Of a DNA stretch of 64,000 nt, positions 46,536 to 58,501 are shown piece after piece. Position 1 is the stretch's first letter, and the number at the start of each line of letters is the position of its first letter. The notes beneath the pieces are model-generated. The model was not told the DNA's origin. It ran no database searches and saw only the letters and a list, made by a program, of their open reading frames with translations. Made by a program: the position numbers and the translations under genes. The DNA comes from Orobanche coerulescens (taxonomy: Eukaryota > Streptophyta > Magnoliopsida > Lamiales > Orobanchaceae), in the NCBI GenBank assembly GCA_033398695.1, contig CM065804.1, positions 34,279,001-34,343,000 on the forward strand. The letters run 5' to 3'.

Positions 46536-47381
46536 TCAGTGTAGGCGGTGTGCTCTCGAAAATCGGCCACTCTTGCCGGCTGAAAAGCTGCCAACCGTTT
46601 TCTGTTTCTTAGCCTCGGTACCCAACTCTGATTCCGGTGCGGCCATCTCGATCGCTAGAGCGCGATCCTGATACTCCTTCAAAGTGGCACACATGAGCGG
46701 TGCCATACTCTGCCTGATATGCGGCTTCATGCGCATATTGAAGTAACGGATTTTATCAGCCTCCGTCCTCACTTGATCTCTCACGAAACCCAACTGCTGA
46801 TTGTAAGTAATGATGGCCTGAGAAATAGGCACATGCTGAGGTGTAGCGGTGAAGAACTCCACAATTCTGCGCTCCTTAACTGGCGGTGGACAGTATTCTG
46901 CCTCCATAGCAGCCTTGAATTCCACCCAAGTAGCTCGACGGTCTCTGGGCGCAACAGCCTCCCACCATTCCGCAGCTTCCGTATCCAGAAGGTACTGGGC
47001 AATATGTACCCTCCTGTCTTCGGGACAAGCTACGGCATCGAAGGTCCTGGACAACTGAAAGAGCCAATTCTCCCAACCGAGGGAGTCAGAAGATCCGAAG
47101 AAATGAGGTGGGTACATCTTAGTCACTGTCTGAAGCCACTTACTAGCTTCCTCTTCAGGTGTCGGGGGCGGATTCTGGCGTCCACCCTGAGCTATCTGAG
47201 TAAGTTGGGCTACTAACTGCTGAAGTACGGAAGTAGCCCCGACGTCGGCATTATTACCCGACGGCACTGAGTGAGAGACTGAGTCCGCAGAGGACTGAGA
47301 AAGTGAGCCCTCCTCATTATCAGCACCCCGACCACGGCCTCGGCCGCGTCCCCTAGCTGGTCTACCACGACCTCTCAACAT
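46536..47381 (-). pseudogene. Element C: gag
   Basis: Chosen start is the ATG at 47381 (MLRGRGRPARGRGRGRGRG), equivalent to the start used in element B. The capsid-like block contains ENWLFQLSRTFDAV, DTEAAEWWEA and YCPPPVKERR. The frame ends at 46536 after KKQKTVGSFSAG, a frame slip before the zinc knuckles at 46487. Gag forms the virus-like particle in which reverse transcription takes place. Confidence 0.88.
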
Positions 47382-47625
47382 ACTGGAGGAAAAATGAAAA
47401 AAAACAAGATCAGGAAGATTCACAATTGACAAGGTTGGTATCACAATTCGCGATTCCGAACAACGCAAGAAAACGAATTACAGAAATATAAGAGTTCGAA
47501 GAGACTTACAGCCACGGGTCGCACGAAAAGACGGTAGCATGATGATATTAGGCTCAATAACTGACTCTAACGACGCAACTGACAGACCCAAAAATTTACC
47601 GACAACCTAGGTATTCAAAACCTAA

Positions 47626-47637
47626 GCTCTGATACCA
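47626..47637 (-). promoter_or_regulatory. Primer-binding site of element C
   Basis: Minus-strand TGGTATCAGAGC, 4 bases inside the 5' LTR edge (47642): the exact common plant initiator tRNA-Met primer site. Confidence 0.88.
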
Positions 47638-47641
47638 TAAA

Positions 47642-49771
47642 TGTAACACCCCAATTCACAAATGGGACATTACACGCCGTAGAACCCTCGTGAGGTCTAC
47701 CAGGCTAACACAAGACACATAACCACAGTGAAATCCCAAAAGATGCACTCGAAAAGTAAATAGGGCCGTGGCCTCGGCCAAAACATTTCAACGGAGTACA
47801 TGAAACATAATGTAAATATCAATTCATTGCCCACGCAGGGGACTTAAACCACGTTTAGAAGTAAACAGTCTAACTCCATTACTCGACAAATGCAATGACA
47901 AATCATAAAAATACAGACTCGAGCCACATCATCAAGCCAGCCCATCCTTTGCGTGCATGCCTCGTGCCTGCTCCTCAGCTCTCCCGGTACCTGAAATGCA
48001 TAAGACGCATTTCCCCCATTTAAGGGGTTAGCATTCGAATAGCTAGTGCAAGTACACAATTACACAACATTATATACAATATACGGTTTTACACAATCAT
48101 CTCAATCATAAATCATTTGCCATAAATGTTCCGGAATACTACATTGGCATTAAACTCAGTTTCGATCATCCCGATATCACAAAATCACAACTGATATCCC
48201 GTGGCCGTACCCCTTAGTATCGACCCCCAGACATCCCGTCGAACGCTCCGGGTGGGATACCACTTCCGCGGCCGTACCCCTTAGTATCGACCCCCAGACA
48301 TCCCGTCGGACACTCCGGGTGGAAGTTCAATCACACACGCACCCAAGTTCACTTTCGCGGCCGTACCCCTTAGTATTGACCCCCAGACATCCCGTCGGAC
48401 ACTCCGGGTGGAAGGAACACAACTCACGCACCCGAAAATCACAATTCATCATTCATTTAGAAAATCACAACATACATAACGAAATGTAATACATGTACTT
48501 GCCTTGAATAAGCCGAAACGAAGGAAACAACGAAGGAATAGGTTTAGATCCGAACAATCCTCCCAAATCCATTCCTAACACAATAACGGTATACAACAAG
48601 TCTCAATAATGCGGAAAGGTAAGAATTCATCCTAATTCTACCCGTTGGAACAATTTGTCGGTCATACAAGGTCAAAACCGAATCCAAACTATCAACGGGG
48701 GAAAACATCGAGTTTAATCCGCAAAACCACAAGAGAAACAAGGGATAGTGATTACGCTATCGAAATCTAACAATCATAAGGGGCAAATCGGACTAGAAGA
48801 GTGAAACCTAAAATAAAACTCCAAAATCCCCAAATGTTAGGGTTCTAAGGAAATATACCTCGATTCGGACGGATGGAGGATGATTATGATGATGATAAAC
48901 CTTGCTTGAAGCACAACAATCGATCTCCAAAGGAACTCTAAGGATTGCCGTGGCAAATCGCTCCAAATCGCTCAAGGAACTCACGTCTCGCACAAAGGGA
49001 TGAGAAGGAACGAAATAACGCGACTGAGGATAAGTCAGGAATTAAAAGGCAGCGCGTTACGTACGTTAACGCGAGTTGTTAACATACGTTATGAAGTTTA
49101 TGTACGTAACCTCTCACAGGTTAACATACGTTACGAACAATCTGTACTCAACTGCGGAAACCATAACGTACGTTACTAATGGAGTATAGCGTACGTTATG
49201 ATGCCTCTATAACGTACGTAAGGGGGCATGCATAACGTACGTTATGCATGCAGCAGTTCAGCGCTGCTAAACACTTAGCTCTGCACAGTCGATACAACGA
49301 CGAAATGCAACGGAAGGATAGATTCAAAAGTGTAAACATGAGGTATCCATAACAACGAAGCTGAGTTTTGAAAGAAAATACACTACCAACTTCCGGGGAA
49401 TTCAAAATACGACAAGGAGGATAAAAGCACCCTAAACTTCTAGGAAATTACAAAACGGCCCAAACGTCCGAAAATCACGATACAATGTCGGATTAACAAT
49501 CCAAAACTCACAACATGCTCCACTCAACCATACGAACTCATGGAAATAGGTAAATTACGAAATCGAACGAGTTTAACTAGAATCGAATACACATGCGATA
49601 AAATATAACTCAAGATGAAATTACGTAAAAACATCATCGAGACTCGTCCAAACGGAGAAACTCCAAGAACAAAATAAATTCAGAATTCCAAAACAGTGTT
49701 ACGCGAGTTGTCCGAAACAAACATACACCAAAAAATAGAAATTACCAAAAGCAGAAAACATGGATATTACA
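47642..49771 (-). repeat. Element C: 5' LTR (2.13 kb)
   Basis: Same edges as the 3' LTR. Predicted donor at 48858 and acceptor at 47991; three-copy minisatellite at about 48200-48412; palindrome array at about 49058-49250. The two LTRs differ by scattered substitutions and small indels, several of them C-to-T or G-to-A at the palindromes. Confidence 0.9.
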
Positions 49772-50296
49772 CTGCCAGCGCCCCAACACGTGCGGCCATG
49801 CCTCGGTCGTGGCCAACTCGGACGACCCCGAAACTCGAACCTGAATATGAATCAAAAATACGGTACGAATTACTCGCAAAGACCAATCCAAGCGCTAAGA
49901 GAACACATGATTCTGACCACCCGAAGGCTCGAAATTCGACAACGGAAGTAATTATCCCAAACTTTGGGAAATTACGAAAATGGCCCAAAACGTCCGAAAT
50001 ACACGATACACGATCGAAACACTAAGCCAAAGATCACAAAATGAATAATAACATTAAATGAACTTACGAGAAACTCGAAACAACAGTTTTGGACGTGATT
50101 CGCAAGAATCGAACTCAAGTGCGGAAAAGCCGCTTAAGAACACGGAACTCAACAAAATGACACTGAAACGAACTCGGACGTTAAAAAGTGCAGAATTAAA
50201 TATTCTCGGAATGACGAAACGGTCACAACAGAGACACTAAGATGGACTTCCGTCAAAAAAACAAAATTACCTGAAATGGAAATTGCGGATATTACA
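49772..50296 (-). repeat. Element H: 3' LTR, part right of element C
   Basis: Matches the ends of the other LARD-type LTRs (compare 57990-58501 and 5070-5463) and ends TTGCGGATATTACA at 50296, followed by a pyrimidine-rich tract and the AAGTTTCG/CGAAACTT hairpin. It continues the fragment at 40389-40575. Confidence 0.75.
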
Positions 50297-51232
50297 TACT
50301 ACCCTCCGTAAAAGAAGTTTCGTCCCGAAACTTAAAACAAGTAGGGAGAAGCAATATCCCGCCGGGAAAACTCAACGAGATACACAACAAACGCGTAACT
50401 TTCGCCCATCGACGAAACATTACAAGCAACGCAAAGGAATATACGGCGTGAAAACACGCTCCATGACGGCCAATACAACGCCACCGGTAGAGACATAATA
50501 AAACCAACAAGTGACAAGCGTCATCAAACAGATAATACAATCGAATCGATTATCCGAACAATCACAAAACACAAAGTACCTATTACAAGGGAATACGCAC
50601 AGTCGAGAAAACAGAAAGTAAACATAAACAATTCACAAGGGCAATCACAAACAATTCGGACTATGCCGAAATCCTCAAAAACCACACTAGGCATCTTTGT
50701 GTCCTTTCGGAGCAGAGACGCAACCTCGATACCCAAATCTCTCAGTTATCGTCTCACAATGCACGGCTCGGTGACCCACTTAGCCATACTCGAAACAACA
50801 GACTAACGGTGAACGACGATTCTTCGCGGTACAAGATCAGGCAACAACAGTCAGACAACCCCGATCGAACAACAACGACCGAACAACAATGATCGAATGA
50901 CAACAGTCGAACAATTATTCCAAAGTTCAAACTTCAACTCAAGACATTAAAAGAGCTGGTAGAAACTAAAAGATGTTACTTTCGAACAGGGTTCACAAGA
51001 ATCGAACCGAACTCGAAAAATTCACAACGATAAACAGATCGATCCGAAGCAAGGTCACAACCCATTCGAACGATGACAACCGAGATACCAGATAAGTTCA
51101 AAAAGTATCAACAAACATGAGCAAGTCGATAAAATTTAGAAGGAGAAAATGCAGAAGTGAAAAATAATACGGGTATTACATTCGACCTCTTATAAAAGAA
51201 ATATCGTCCCCACAACTCACAACAACGGAAGC
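50297..51232 (-). mobile_element. Element H: interior, 3' part (non-coding)
   Basis: Related to the interior of element E (5464-6480), with no protein motif. It stops at 51232 at the 5-bp duplication GAAGC of solo LTR I and continues at 58502. Confidence 0.7.
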
Positions 51233-52006
51233 TGTAACACCCCCAATCCACTCAGGGATATTACACGCTGTAGACCCTCTCCTCGAGAATCTACCAGGCT
51301 GATAACTAAAATCAAACATCTAAACATCGCCTTTAAGGCTAAAATGACTCAGTAGACCGACTTGGTCTTTCAATAAATACTTACAACTCAATTCCAAACA
51401 CATACCCACGCAGGGGTCAAAATACAATAAACTCCCGTACAACGGGGAAAAGATACTGCAGCGGAAAAGAAGATACAACCAGACCAATCCAACATCAACG
51501 GATCCTCGTGTTATTAGTATCGTTCATCTTTCATCATCCTTCATGCCGACCCTGTGCTATGCTCCAAAACCTGAATGCAAAAATAGACATCCACCCCCCG
51601 AATACTCGGGGGTTAGCAAAACTCCACTGTTTTGCTAGTGCAAGTACAAGTGCAAAAATACGAGTCATACAATTCGCATTCCACGAATAACAATAACCAG
51701 GAATCCTCAAAAATCCAAACGTAACGAAAAATACTTCCCGAGGCAAGAATTTGGGTAAACATTCCAAAACCGAAAGACCACAAGTTAAAGGGAAACAATT
51801 TATAAAACAGTTTAAAATGCCATCGAGAGTTTTAATAGAAAACAATTTAGGATTACCGAATCCTTATCTTTTCAAAAATCAACAGGGTCACAGCCCAAAG
51901 GTTTTGTTTTCGCAAATAGAAAACCGACAACAATTCACAGGGTTAAAACCCACGTCATGTGTCCTCGATGGACATAGAAATCAATATCAACTCGTGAAGT
52001 TTTACT

Positions 52007-52258
52007 CGTGAATCCAGGTCTCTACCATTGGACTCCCGCCGTGGCCCCGTCGAACCAACCCACGGTGAGTAAAATACATTCACTAAATATACACCAACCT
52101 GTGAAGTTTTTACTCGTGAATCCAGGGCTCTACCATTGGACTCCCGCCGTGGCCCCGTCGAACCAACCCACGGTGAGTAAAATACATTCACCACTCGTGA
52201 ATCCAGGGCTCTACCATTGGATTCCCGCCGTGGCCCCGTCGAACCAACCCACGGTGAG
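52007..52258 (-). repeat. Three-copy minisatellite in solo LTR I
   Basis: Units start CTCGTGAATCCAGG and contain CTCTACCATTGG and GCCGTGGCCCCGTCGAACC. The first two are separated by about 50 bp. Confidence 0.9.
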
Positions 52259-53067
52259 CGAAACAATCATGCACAAATAACATATCACACCAAGGATATC
52301 CAAACAATTCAATCAGAGGCATCAAATACTTAGCAAAACACCACATCAAACCAAAACGCACCGAAAAGAGATAATATACGTACACACGTATTATCAAGCG
52401 CAACATCAACACCAAACATATCCAAATATCCACGTAGTCACTTACAACCCACACAATTACAAAACACACGCATTTTGAAAGAGAGCCTTTAACAAGGCTA
52501 ATCGAATCTTTTGAAAACTCGTTTCAAACAATCAAACAAACATATAAAGACGATCACCAATTATCATATTCACAAAACAAGAATTGTATGGACAAGGTAC
52601 TTGCCTCAAAATCGGCACGCAAGTATCCCGACGAACACGGCTCAACCGGAAAGCTTCGAAACGCCCAATGCTATCTAAACGGAAGACGACGACGAACGAA
52701 AGGGTTCAACACGGTTTCTTCGCAAGAAACACGACCCTAACATCATACAATCAATAAATCATCGATCATACGAGGAAGAATAATCGTAGAACGCCCGAAA
52801 ACCCCTCTAAGACATTTTACCGGACACCTTCAAGGCGTCGGTCAAGAACTCGACTCAAACAACGAATCGATACGATCCAACCATGGAATAATAAAGGAAA
52901 TGATATAATACATCTAAATATTCATCAATACATCATAATCATAAGTTAAATCGGATTAAACGGATGAAAACAACCAAAACACCCAATTTCCCCAAAACTA
53001 GATTTCTAGGAAATCTGACCTGATTCGGTAGATCGGAGGATGTTATAGGACGGATGATTGATGATAT

Positions 53068-54273
53068 TGTTGTGTCAAGAATTAACACCTTCCGACCGGC
53101 GATCGCCTCCGAGGCCGAGCGACCGACTTACTGTCGATCGTCCAAGGCGGACTTGCCGAGCAGCGACCAGGCATCCGAGCCTTAACCCAGTGGACGAGCT
53201 GCATCGACCGACCGAAGGCCCCAGGACCAGTCCCGGTGCCGAGCGATCAACCTCAGATACGATCGCCTCTCGGTACTCGGCGACCGACCCCTGGCGATCT
53301 ACTACTGGACGATCTCCTCCCGACCCTCGGCGACCGACCCTTGGCGACCGACCGTCTCTCGGCACCTGGCGACCTACCCTTGGTGACCGACCATTGGCGA
53401 CCTCCATCCACTGGCCGATGGCGACCTCGGATGATCAGCTAGAGACGACCGCTCATGTCGATCTCCACCAATGGCCATCCAGTCGGCGAAGGCCGAGCCT
53501 CAAGACTGGCACCACGTGCAAGGACCGAGACAAGATCCGCGAATCTCGGGCCATTGACCACAGCCTGGCAGTATCTCTTCACCAGCCGACAAGCCGCCGA
53601 AAGCTGTCAGTAGGGCCGCATGTTGACTGGCTCTGGACACGTCCTGGCCCTTATTGGTCCGCCCAGCTGGCTGCCTGCTGGAGCTTTGGACTTTAGCCCG
53701 ATAGCCAGCATCTTCCTCGGACTTTAGCCCGACAGCCCAGGCGATCGGCACATTATTATATTGGCTGGCGGGCGATCGGCACATTATTATAATGGCCGAA
53801 AGGCGATCGCCCGCCTAAGGACAAGACCCGGCTGCCCCTATATAAGCAAGGCACCCTGCACTTGGACACTCCTTCAGCTTCCTTCTGCAACCTCACGATT
53901 TGAGCACACAATACAGAAACAATATACAGCACTTGGCTATCTCCAACTCTTGGCAACAGCTATCATTCGGTCTTACTTCTCCCGGCCTTTCTCCTCGAGC
54001 AGATTACCGGCGGGGACGAAGAACACCGAGCTTCGCTCAAGAGCCGGATTAACAGAGTCTTTTTACACTCATTGTATTTAGATTTCTCCCATTAATACTT
54101 GTATCCACGAATATTTGTATTAATAACACCTCGCGAGAGCATTCAAGCCCGGGCCTAACAAACCCGGCAAATCTTGTTTTATTTATCTTCTCTCTGAAGT
54201 GCTCCCGCAATTGTTGTTTGTTGTCCGTCATCCAGCAGTATTAATCTTCGGATAAATATTTTGGGCAACAACA
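53068..54273 (+). repeat. Element G: 5' LTR
   Basis: 1206 bp, starting TGTTGTGTCAAG and ending TTTGGGCAACAACA. A TATA box (CTATATAAGC) at about 53837-53846 is preceded by two GGCGATCGGCACATTATTAT repeats and GGCGATCGCC. Multiple GGCGACC-type direct repeats occur at 53270-53420; the 212-codon frame over them is compositional. Confidence 0.9.
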
Positions 54274-54292
54274 ATTGGCGCTAGAAGAAGGG
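54274..54292 (+). promoter_or_regulatory. Primer-binding site of element G
   Basis: ATTGGCGCTAGAAGAAGG immediately after the 5' LTR, nearly the same as in F. Confidence 0.7.
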
Positions 54293-54323
54293 GATCCAAC
54301 CTTCGATTTTTTATACCTACCGT

Positions 54324-54383
54324 CCCGAAGAACACTCACTGTTCTCGGGGCAGATACTTGAAGTGACACTCACTGCACTTCAA
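54324..54383 (+). promoter_or_regulatory. Element G: paired leader hairpins
   Basis: Hairpin 1 (54324-54349) pairs CCCG-A-AGAAC with GTTCTCGGG around loop ACTCACT, with one bulged A. Hairpin 2 (54358-54383) pairs TTGAAGTG with CACTTCAA around loop ACACTCACTG. The gag ATG follows at 54402. Element F has the same loops. Confidence 0.75.
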
Positions 54384-54401
54384 AGAAATCCTTCAGAAAT
54401 C

Positions 54402-55608
54402 ATGTCTTCCGCCTCCGCGTCGAAGAAAGCGGCCGACGGCCGGCGGACCCTGTTCCGTCCCGGTCAGAGCGCGGCCGATGGTGGAAGGTAGCCGCCGCGG
54501 ATCGAGACGCTCGACCCGTCCGGGAAGGCGGCCCGAGCCTCTCGCTCGATCGATTCGAACCAATGAACAGATCGAAGAGGCCATAGCCCGTCCTTCGAGG
54601 GCGACGGAGTGCTCTCGGCGCGCCTCCGGCTATCACCCCTCGGTCTCCCACCGAAGACCAAGCGGAAGCTCAAGGCACTGCGGCGAGCGATCGCCGAGAG
54701 GCTCTCGCCGCAAGAAGAGGCGCTCGCGGCCAGCACGTCTGTCTTCGATCGCTGGCGGTGACCCGACACAGCGGCCGGGCGATCCGGCCCGGCCTACGAG
54801 GCAGCGGAGTTTGTGTCCGTCACCGGGAGCTCGGCCTACCCGGCTCCCACAAGGCGATCCGGCCGCTGGCTCCGCTCGCCAAATTCCCAGGGTCGGCGGC
54901 GGGGTCCGGAGGTCGGTACACGATCGCCTCGGCCCCCGCTCCCAAAGCCGATCCGCAAGCAGCCGAGCCGCGGCGATTGCCGCAATGCAACGTCAGATCG
55001 ACGACGTGAAGGCGCTCCTGCAGTCCGGGGTAGGCGCCGTGAAGACGATCGCCGCGCCGAGCGAGCCGCTCGCGATCGACATTGAGCTCGCCCCCGTACA
55101 GCACAGGATCGCTCCCCCGCAGACACCCATGTACGAGGGGCGATCGGACCCCCAGACGCACCTAAGGAAGTTCAACATCTACATGACCGGGTGTGGGGCA
55201 TCGGACGCGACCCGGTGCCGAATGTTCCCTCTGACACTAGACGACCTCGCCCACCGGTGGTACACCTCATTGCCACCTCGGTCCATTGGCTCCTTTAACG
55301 AGCTGGCGCACGTCTTCACGGAACACTTCGCCACCAGAGTCGTCCGGCCTGAAGGTCGCCTTCGCATGATGCGAATCAAGCAGGGAGAAGAAGAGTCCGA
55401 CTCGGACTACATTGACCGGGTAGACGGGATCATCCTCAACGGCGAGCCCGTAAGCGATGAGACCGCCCTCTACGCGGTCCTAGGAGGATTTCAAGGTTTT
55501 TCGCCTATGTTCAGGCATCTCACGAAGAACCAACCGACGACCTACGCAGCCTTCCGGGCTAGAGCCGCAGATTTTCTGGCCAGGCAAAGGTTCCTTCTTA
55601 GCCTGTGA
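54402..55608 (+). CDS. Element G: gag
   Basis: The homologous start is probably the ATG at 54402 (MSSASASKKAADGRR, as in F), but that frame stops at 54489. The long open frame runs 54478-55608 (376 residues), so a frame slip separates the first part. The N-terminal 160 residues are arginine/serine/proline-rich. The capsid-like block follows (about residues 235-345) with CGASDATRCRMFPLTLDDLA, EEESDSDYIDRVDGIIL and EPVSDETALYAVLGG. No zinc knuckle is seen before the stop. It would form particles; packaging of a pol-less RNA would need Pol from a related element. Confidence 0.75.
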
Positions 55609-56460
55609 GCAGCGCGATCGGCGCCCGGATGACGATCTCCCGCCCGATCGCCGATATCGACCTACGAATAAAGCGATCGGCAGCCGAGCGACGATCGACA
55701 GTCTTCCAGCCCGATCGCCGACCATCACGCTACATCATCAGCAACCCGGTGGACACGATCGCCATCTATAGTCCGGCACATAACATGACGGACTAAGGCA
55801 TAAGATCGCCTCCACCGCACATCATAAAGCCATGGTCCTGGCAGTCGATGGAACCGGCTGCTTCGGCCATGCAAGGTCCCTTTCGGCCTAGATCGCCCGC
55901 CCTTCGTTTAAATACGAGGCCGGCGTAGTCTGAGGGCTCTCCAACATTAATCAGTGGACACATGCCACAACCCCGTCTCAACGTACACCGTCGAGGTCGG
56001 CCATCTCCATGGCTGGCCAAGGTGGAAGCAGAGCTAACAAGCCGCGGGCGTGGAGTTGATTCATCCGACGCTGCCCCGCGCAAGGACTCCTCTAGACCGA
56101 GACCGCACGCCCTTCGTTTAAATACGAGGCGAGGCGCAGCCTAACAGAGGACCCTCATAATAAAGTGAGTCACGAGACACTCATTGTCTTCGCGCATCAA
56201 GACACGGTCATGGAGTCGGTCGATCGATCTCCGCGACTGTGCACGATTCCTCAAACAAGCGAAACCACCAAGTTTCCGTGGGGGATCGGCCAATGTTGTT
56301 TTTGCAGGTACAAGACCGAAAGATAGCTAAGCCAATCGACCATGATAGCCCAAGTCCAAATCCTAAGTCAGCTCAGGTCGCCCGTCCTCATCCATACACG
56401 ATCACCAGCAAGAACCACCTCGCCCCATGTCTTCAACATAGGAGCAAGCTGGGGGGCAAT
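55609..56460 (+). other. Element G: 3' untranslated interior and polypurine tract
   Basis: About 850 bp without a domain, partly similar to F 18620-18960 in reverse complement. The segment CCCTTCGTTTAAATACGAGG occurs twice (about 55900 and 56108). It ends in AGCTGGGGGGCAAT, the polypurine tract, against the 3' LTR at 56461. The pol region and antisense gene of F are missing. Confidence 0.7.
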
Positions 56461-57665
56461 TGTTGTGTCAAGAATTAACACCTTCCGACCGGCGATCGCC
56501 TCCGAGGCCGAGCGACCGACTTACTGTCGATCGTCCAAGGCGGACTTGCCGAGCAGCGACCAGGCATCCGAGCCTTAACCCGATGGGCCGAGCCGCATCG
56601 ACCGATCAAGGCCCCGGACCGATCCGGTGCCGAGCGATCAACCTCAGATACGATCGCCTCTCGGTACTCGGCGACCGACCCCTGGCGATCTACTACTGGA
56701 CGATCTCCTCCCGACCCTCGGCGACCGACCCTTGGCGACCGACCGTCTCTCGGCACCTGGCGACCTACCCTTGGTGACCGACCATTGGCGACCTCCATCC
56801 ACTGGCCGATGGCGACCTCGGATGATCAGCTAGAGACGACCGCTCATGTCGATCTCCACCAATGACCATCCAGTCGGCAAAGGCCGAGCCTCAAGACTGG
56901 CACCACGTGCAAGGACAGAGACAAGATCCGCGAATCTCGGGCCATTGACCACAGCCTGGCAGTATCTCTTCACCAGCCGACAAGCCGCCGAAAGCTGTCA
57001 GTAGGGCCGCATGTTGACTGGCTCTGGACACGTCCTGGCCCCTTATTGGTCCGCCCAGCTGGCTGCCTGCTGGAGCTTTGGACTTTAGCCCGACAGCCAG
57101 CATCTTCCTCGGACTTTAGCCCAACAGCCCAGGCGATCGGCACATTATTATATTGGCCGGCGGGCGATCGGCACATTATTATAATGGCCGAAAGGTGATC
57201 GCCCGCCTAAGGACAAGACCCGGCTGCCCCTATATAAGCAAGGCACCCTGCACTTGGACACTCCTTCAGCTTCCTTCTGCAACCTCACGATTTGAGCACA
57301 CAATACAGAAACAATATACAGCACTTGGCTATCTCCAACTCTTGGCAACAGCTATCATTCGGTCTTACTTCTCCCGGCCTTTCTCCTCGAGCAGATTACC
57401 GGCGGGGACGAAGAACACCGAGCTTCGCTCAAGAGCCGGATTAACAGAGTCTTTTTACACTCATTGTATTTAGATTTCTCCCATTAATACTTGTATCCAC
57501 GAATATTTGTATTAATAACATCTCGCGAGAGCATTCAAGCCCGGGCCTAACAAACCCGGCAAATCTTGTTTTATTTATCTTCTCTCGGAAGTGCTCCCGC
57601 AATTGTTGTTTGTTGTCCGTCATCCAGCAGTATTAATCTTCGGATAAATATTTTGGGCAACAACA
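56461..57665 (+). repeat. Element G: 3' LTR
   Basis: 1205 bp, almost identical to the 5' LTR. TATA box at about 57230-57238. Confidence 0.9.
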
Positions 57666-58501
57666 GATATGATCCTCAAAACTTCATGGATTCATTGTCC
57701 AACAACATCTCTAGAAGATTCACACACCCACAGCCGCGTACGGGAAGAAAAGAATGAGAAAATGGCTGAAGAAAAGCGCCGCTGTGCCTTAAATAAGCCG
57801 ATCACGTAGGGTTACGACGTAATCGCCATGGCTTACGACGTAATCGCCATGGCGAACTCCCCTGCTGGAAAATGCCGGGCGTTACGTGCGTTACGGCCGA
57901 GGGCCTTACGTGCGAATCGCCTTACGTCGTATCGCCGGTCACTACCGCACGTTACTCGGCGAGTGGCCTGGCCCGAGCATGCCCGGCCATGACTCGGCCG
58001 GGACCAACTCCGACGGCCCGAACGACCCCGAAACCCGAACCTGAGTACGAATCGAAGATACGGTTACGAAGTACTCGAAAAGACGAATCCGAGCACTAAT
58101 AGAACACACGATTCCGACTACCCGAAGGCTCGAAATTCGACAACGGAAAGTAATTACCCCAAACTTTGGGAAATTATGAAAATGGCCCAAAACGCCCCAA
58201 AATCACGATACGTCATCGAATAACCAAACCGAAGCTTGCAACATGAATAATAACATTAAATGAACTTACGAGAAAGTCGAAACAACAGTTCCGGACGAGA
58301 TTCGCAAGAATCGAACTCAAGTGCGGAAAAACCGCTAAAAAGCACGGAACTCAACAAAACGACACCAAAACGAACTCGGATGACAAAAAGTGCAGAATTA
58401 ATCATTCTCAGAATGACGAAACGGTCATGAGAGAGTCGTCAAAACGGACTTCTGCCGAAAAAAAAAAGAAATTACCGGAAATCAAAATCACGGGTATTAC
58501 A

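Larger units (their letters stand above)
40576..49771 (-). mobile_element. Element C: complete Tekay/Del-type chromovirus
   Basis: A 9.2-kb element on the minus strand with LTRs at 40576-42749 (3') and 47642-49771 (5'). The flanks share TGCC (40572-40575 and 49773-49776), one base short of the usual 5-bp duplication (GTGCC against CTGCC). Gag, protease, reverse transcriptase, RNase H, integrase and chromodomain-like end are all present with a few stops and frameshifts. It is the best-preserved autonomous-type element here and is related to B. It is inserted in the 3' LTR of element H. Confidence 0.92.
53068..57665 (+). mobile_element. Element G: gag-only Tat-lineage retrotransposon (TR-GAG-like)
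   Basis: Complete 4.6-kb element with LTRs at 53068-54273 and 56461-57665 and the 5-bp duplication GATAT (53063-53067 and 57666-57670). It has a primer-binding site, leader hairpins, gag and a polypurine tract identical to that of F, but no protease, reverse transcriptase, RNase H or integrase. Gag and untranslated segments match element F, so it looks like a deletion derivative of an F-like element that kept gag. Its LTRs differ at only a few sites, mostly near 53190-53235, so insertion is probably recent. Confidence 0.9.
51233..58501 (-). repeat. Solo LTR I, interrupted by element G
   Basis: Plus-strand edges TGTAACACCCC (51233) and CGGGTATTACA (58501), flanked by GAAGC on both sides (51228-51232 and 58502-58506). 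No interior is present, so it is a solo LTR (about 2.67 kb without G). The predicted intron on the minus strand has donor CAG|GTCAGAT at 53019, branch point CTAAC at 51612-51616, a GC hairpin and acceptor TTCAG|GT at 51571. A TATA-like TTATTTAAG lies near 57790-57798 and TTACGACGTAA-type palindromes at 57810-57960. Confidence 0.85.

Noticed and set aside
53058..53696. A 212-codon plus-strand frame over LTR G
   Set aside because: It begins outside the LTR, covers repeated GGCGACC-type sequence and is not kept intact in the 3' LTR.
54400..55161. Several overlapping minus-strand frames opposite gag of G
   Set aside because: GC-rich shadows of gag, which has recognisable motifs on the plus strand.
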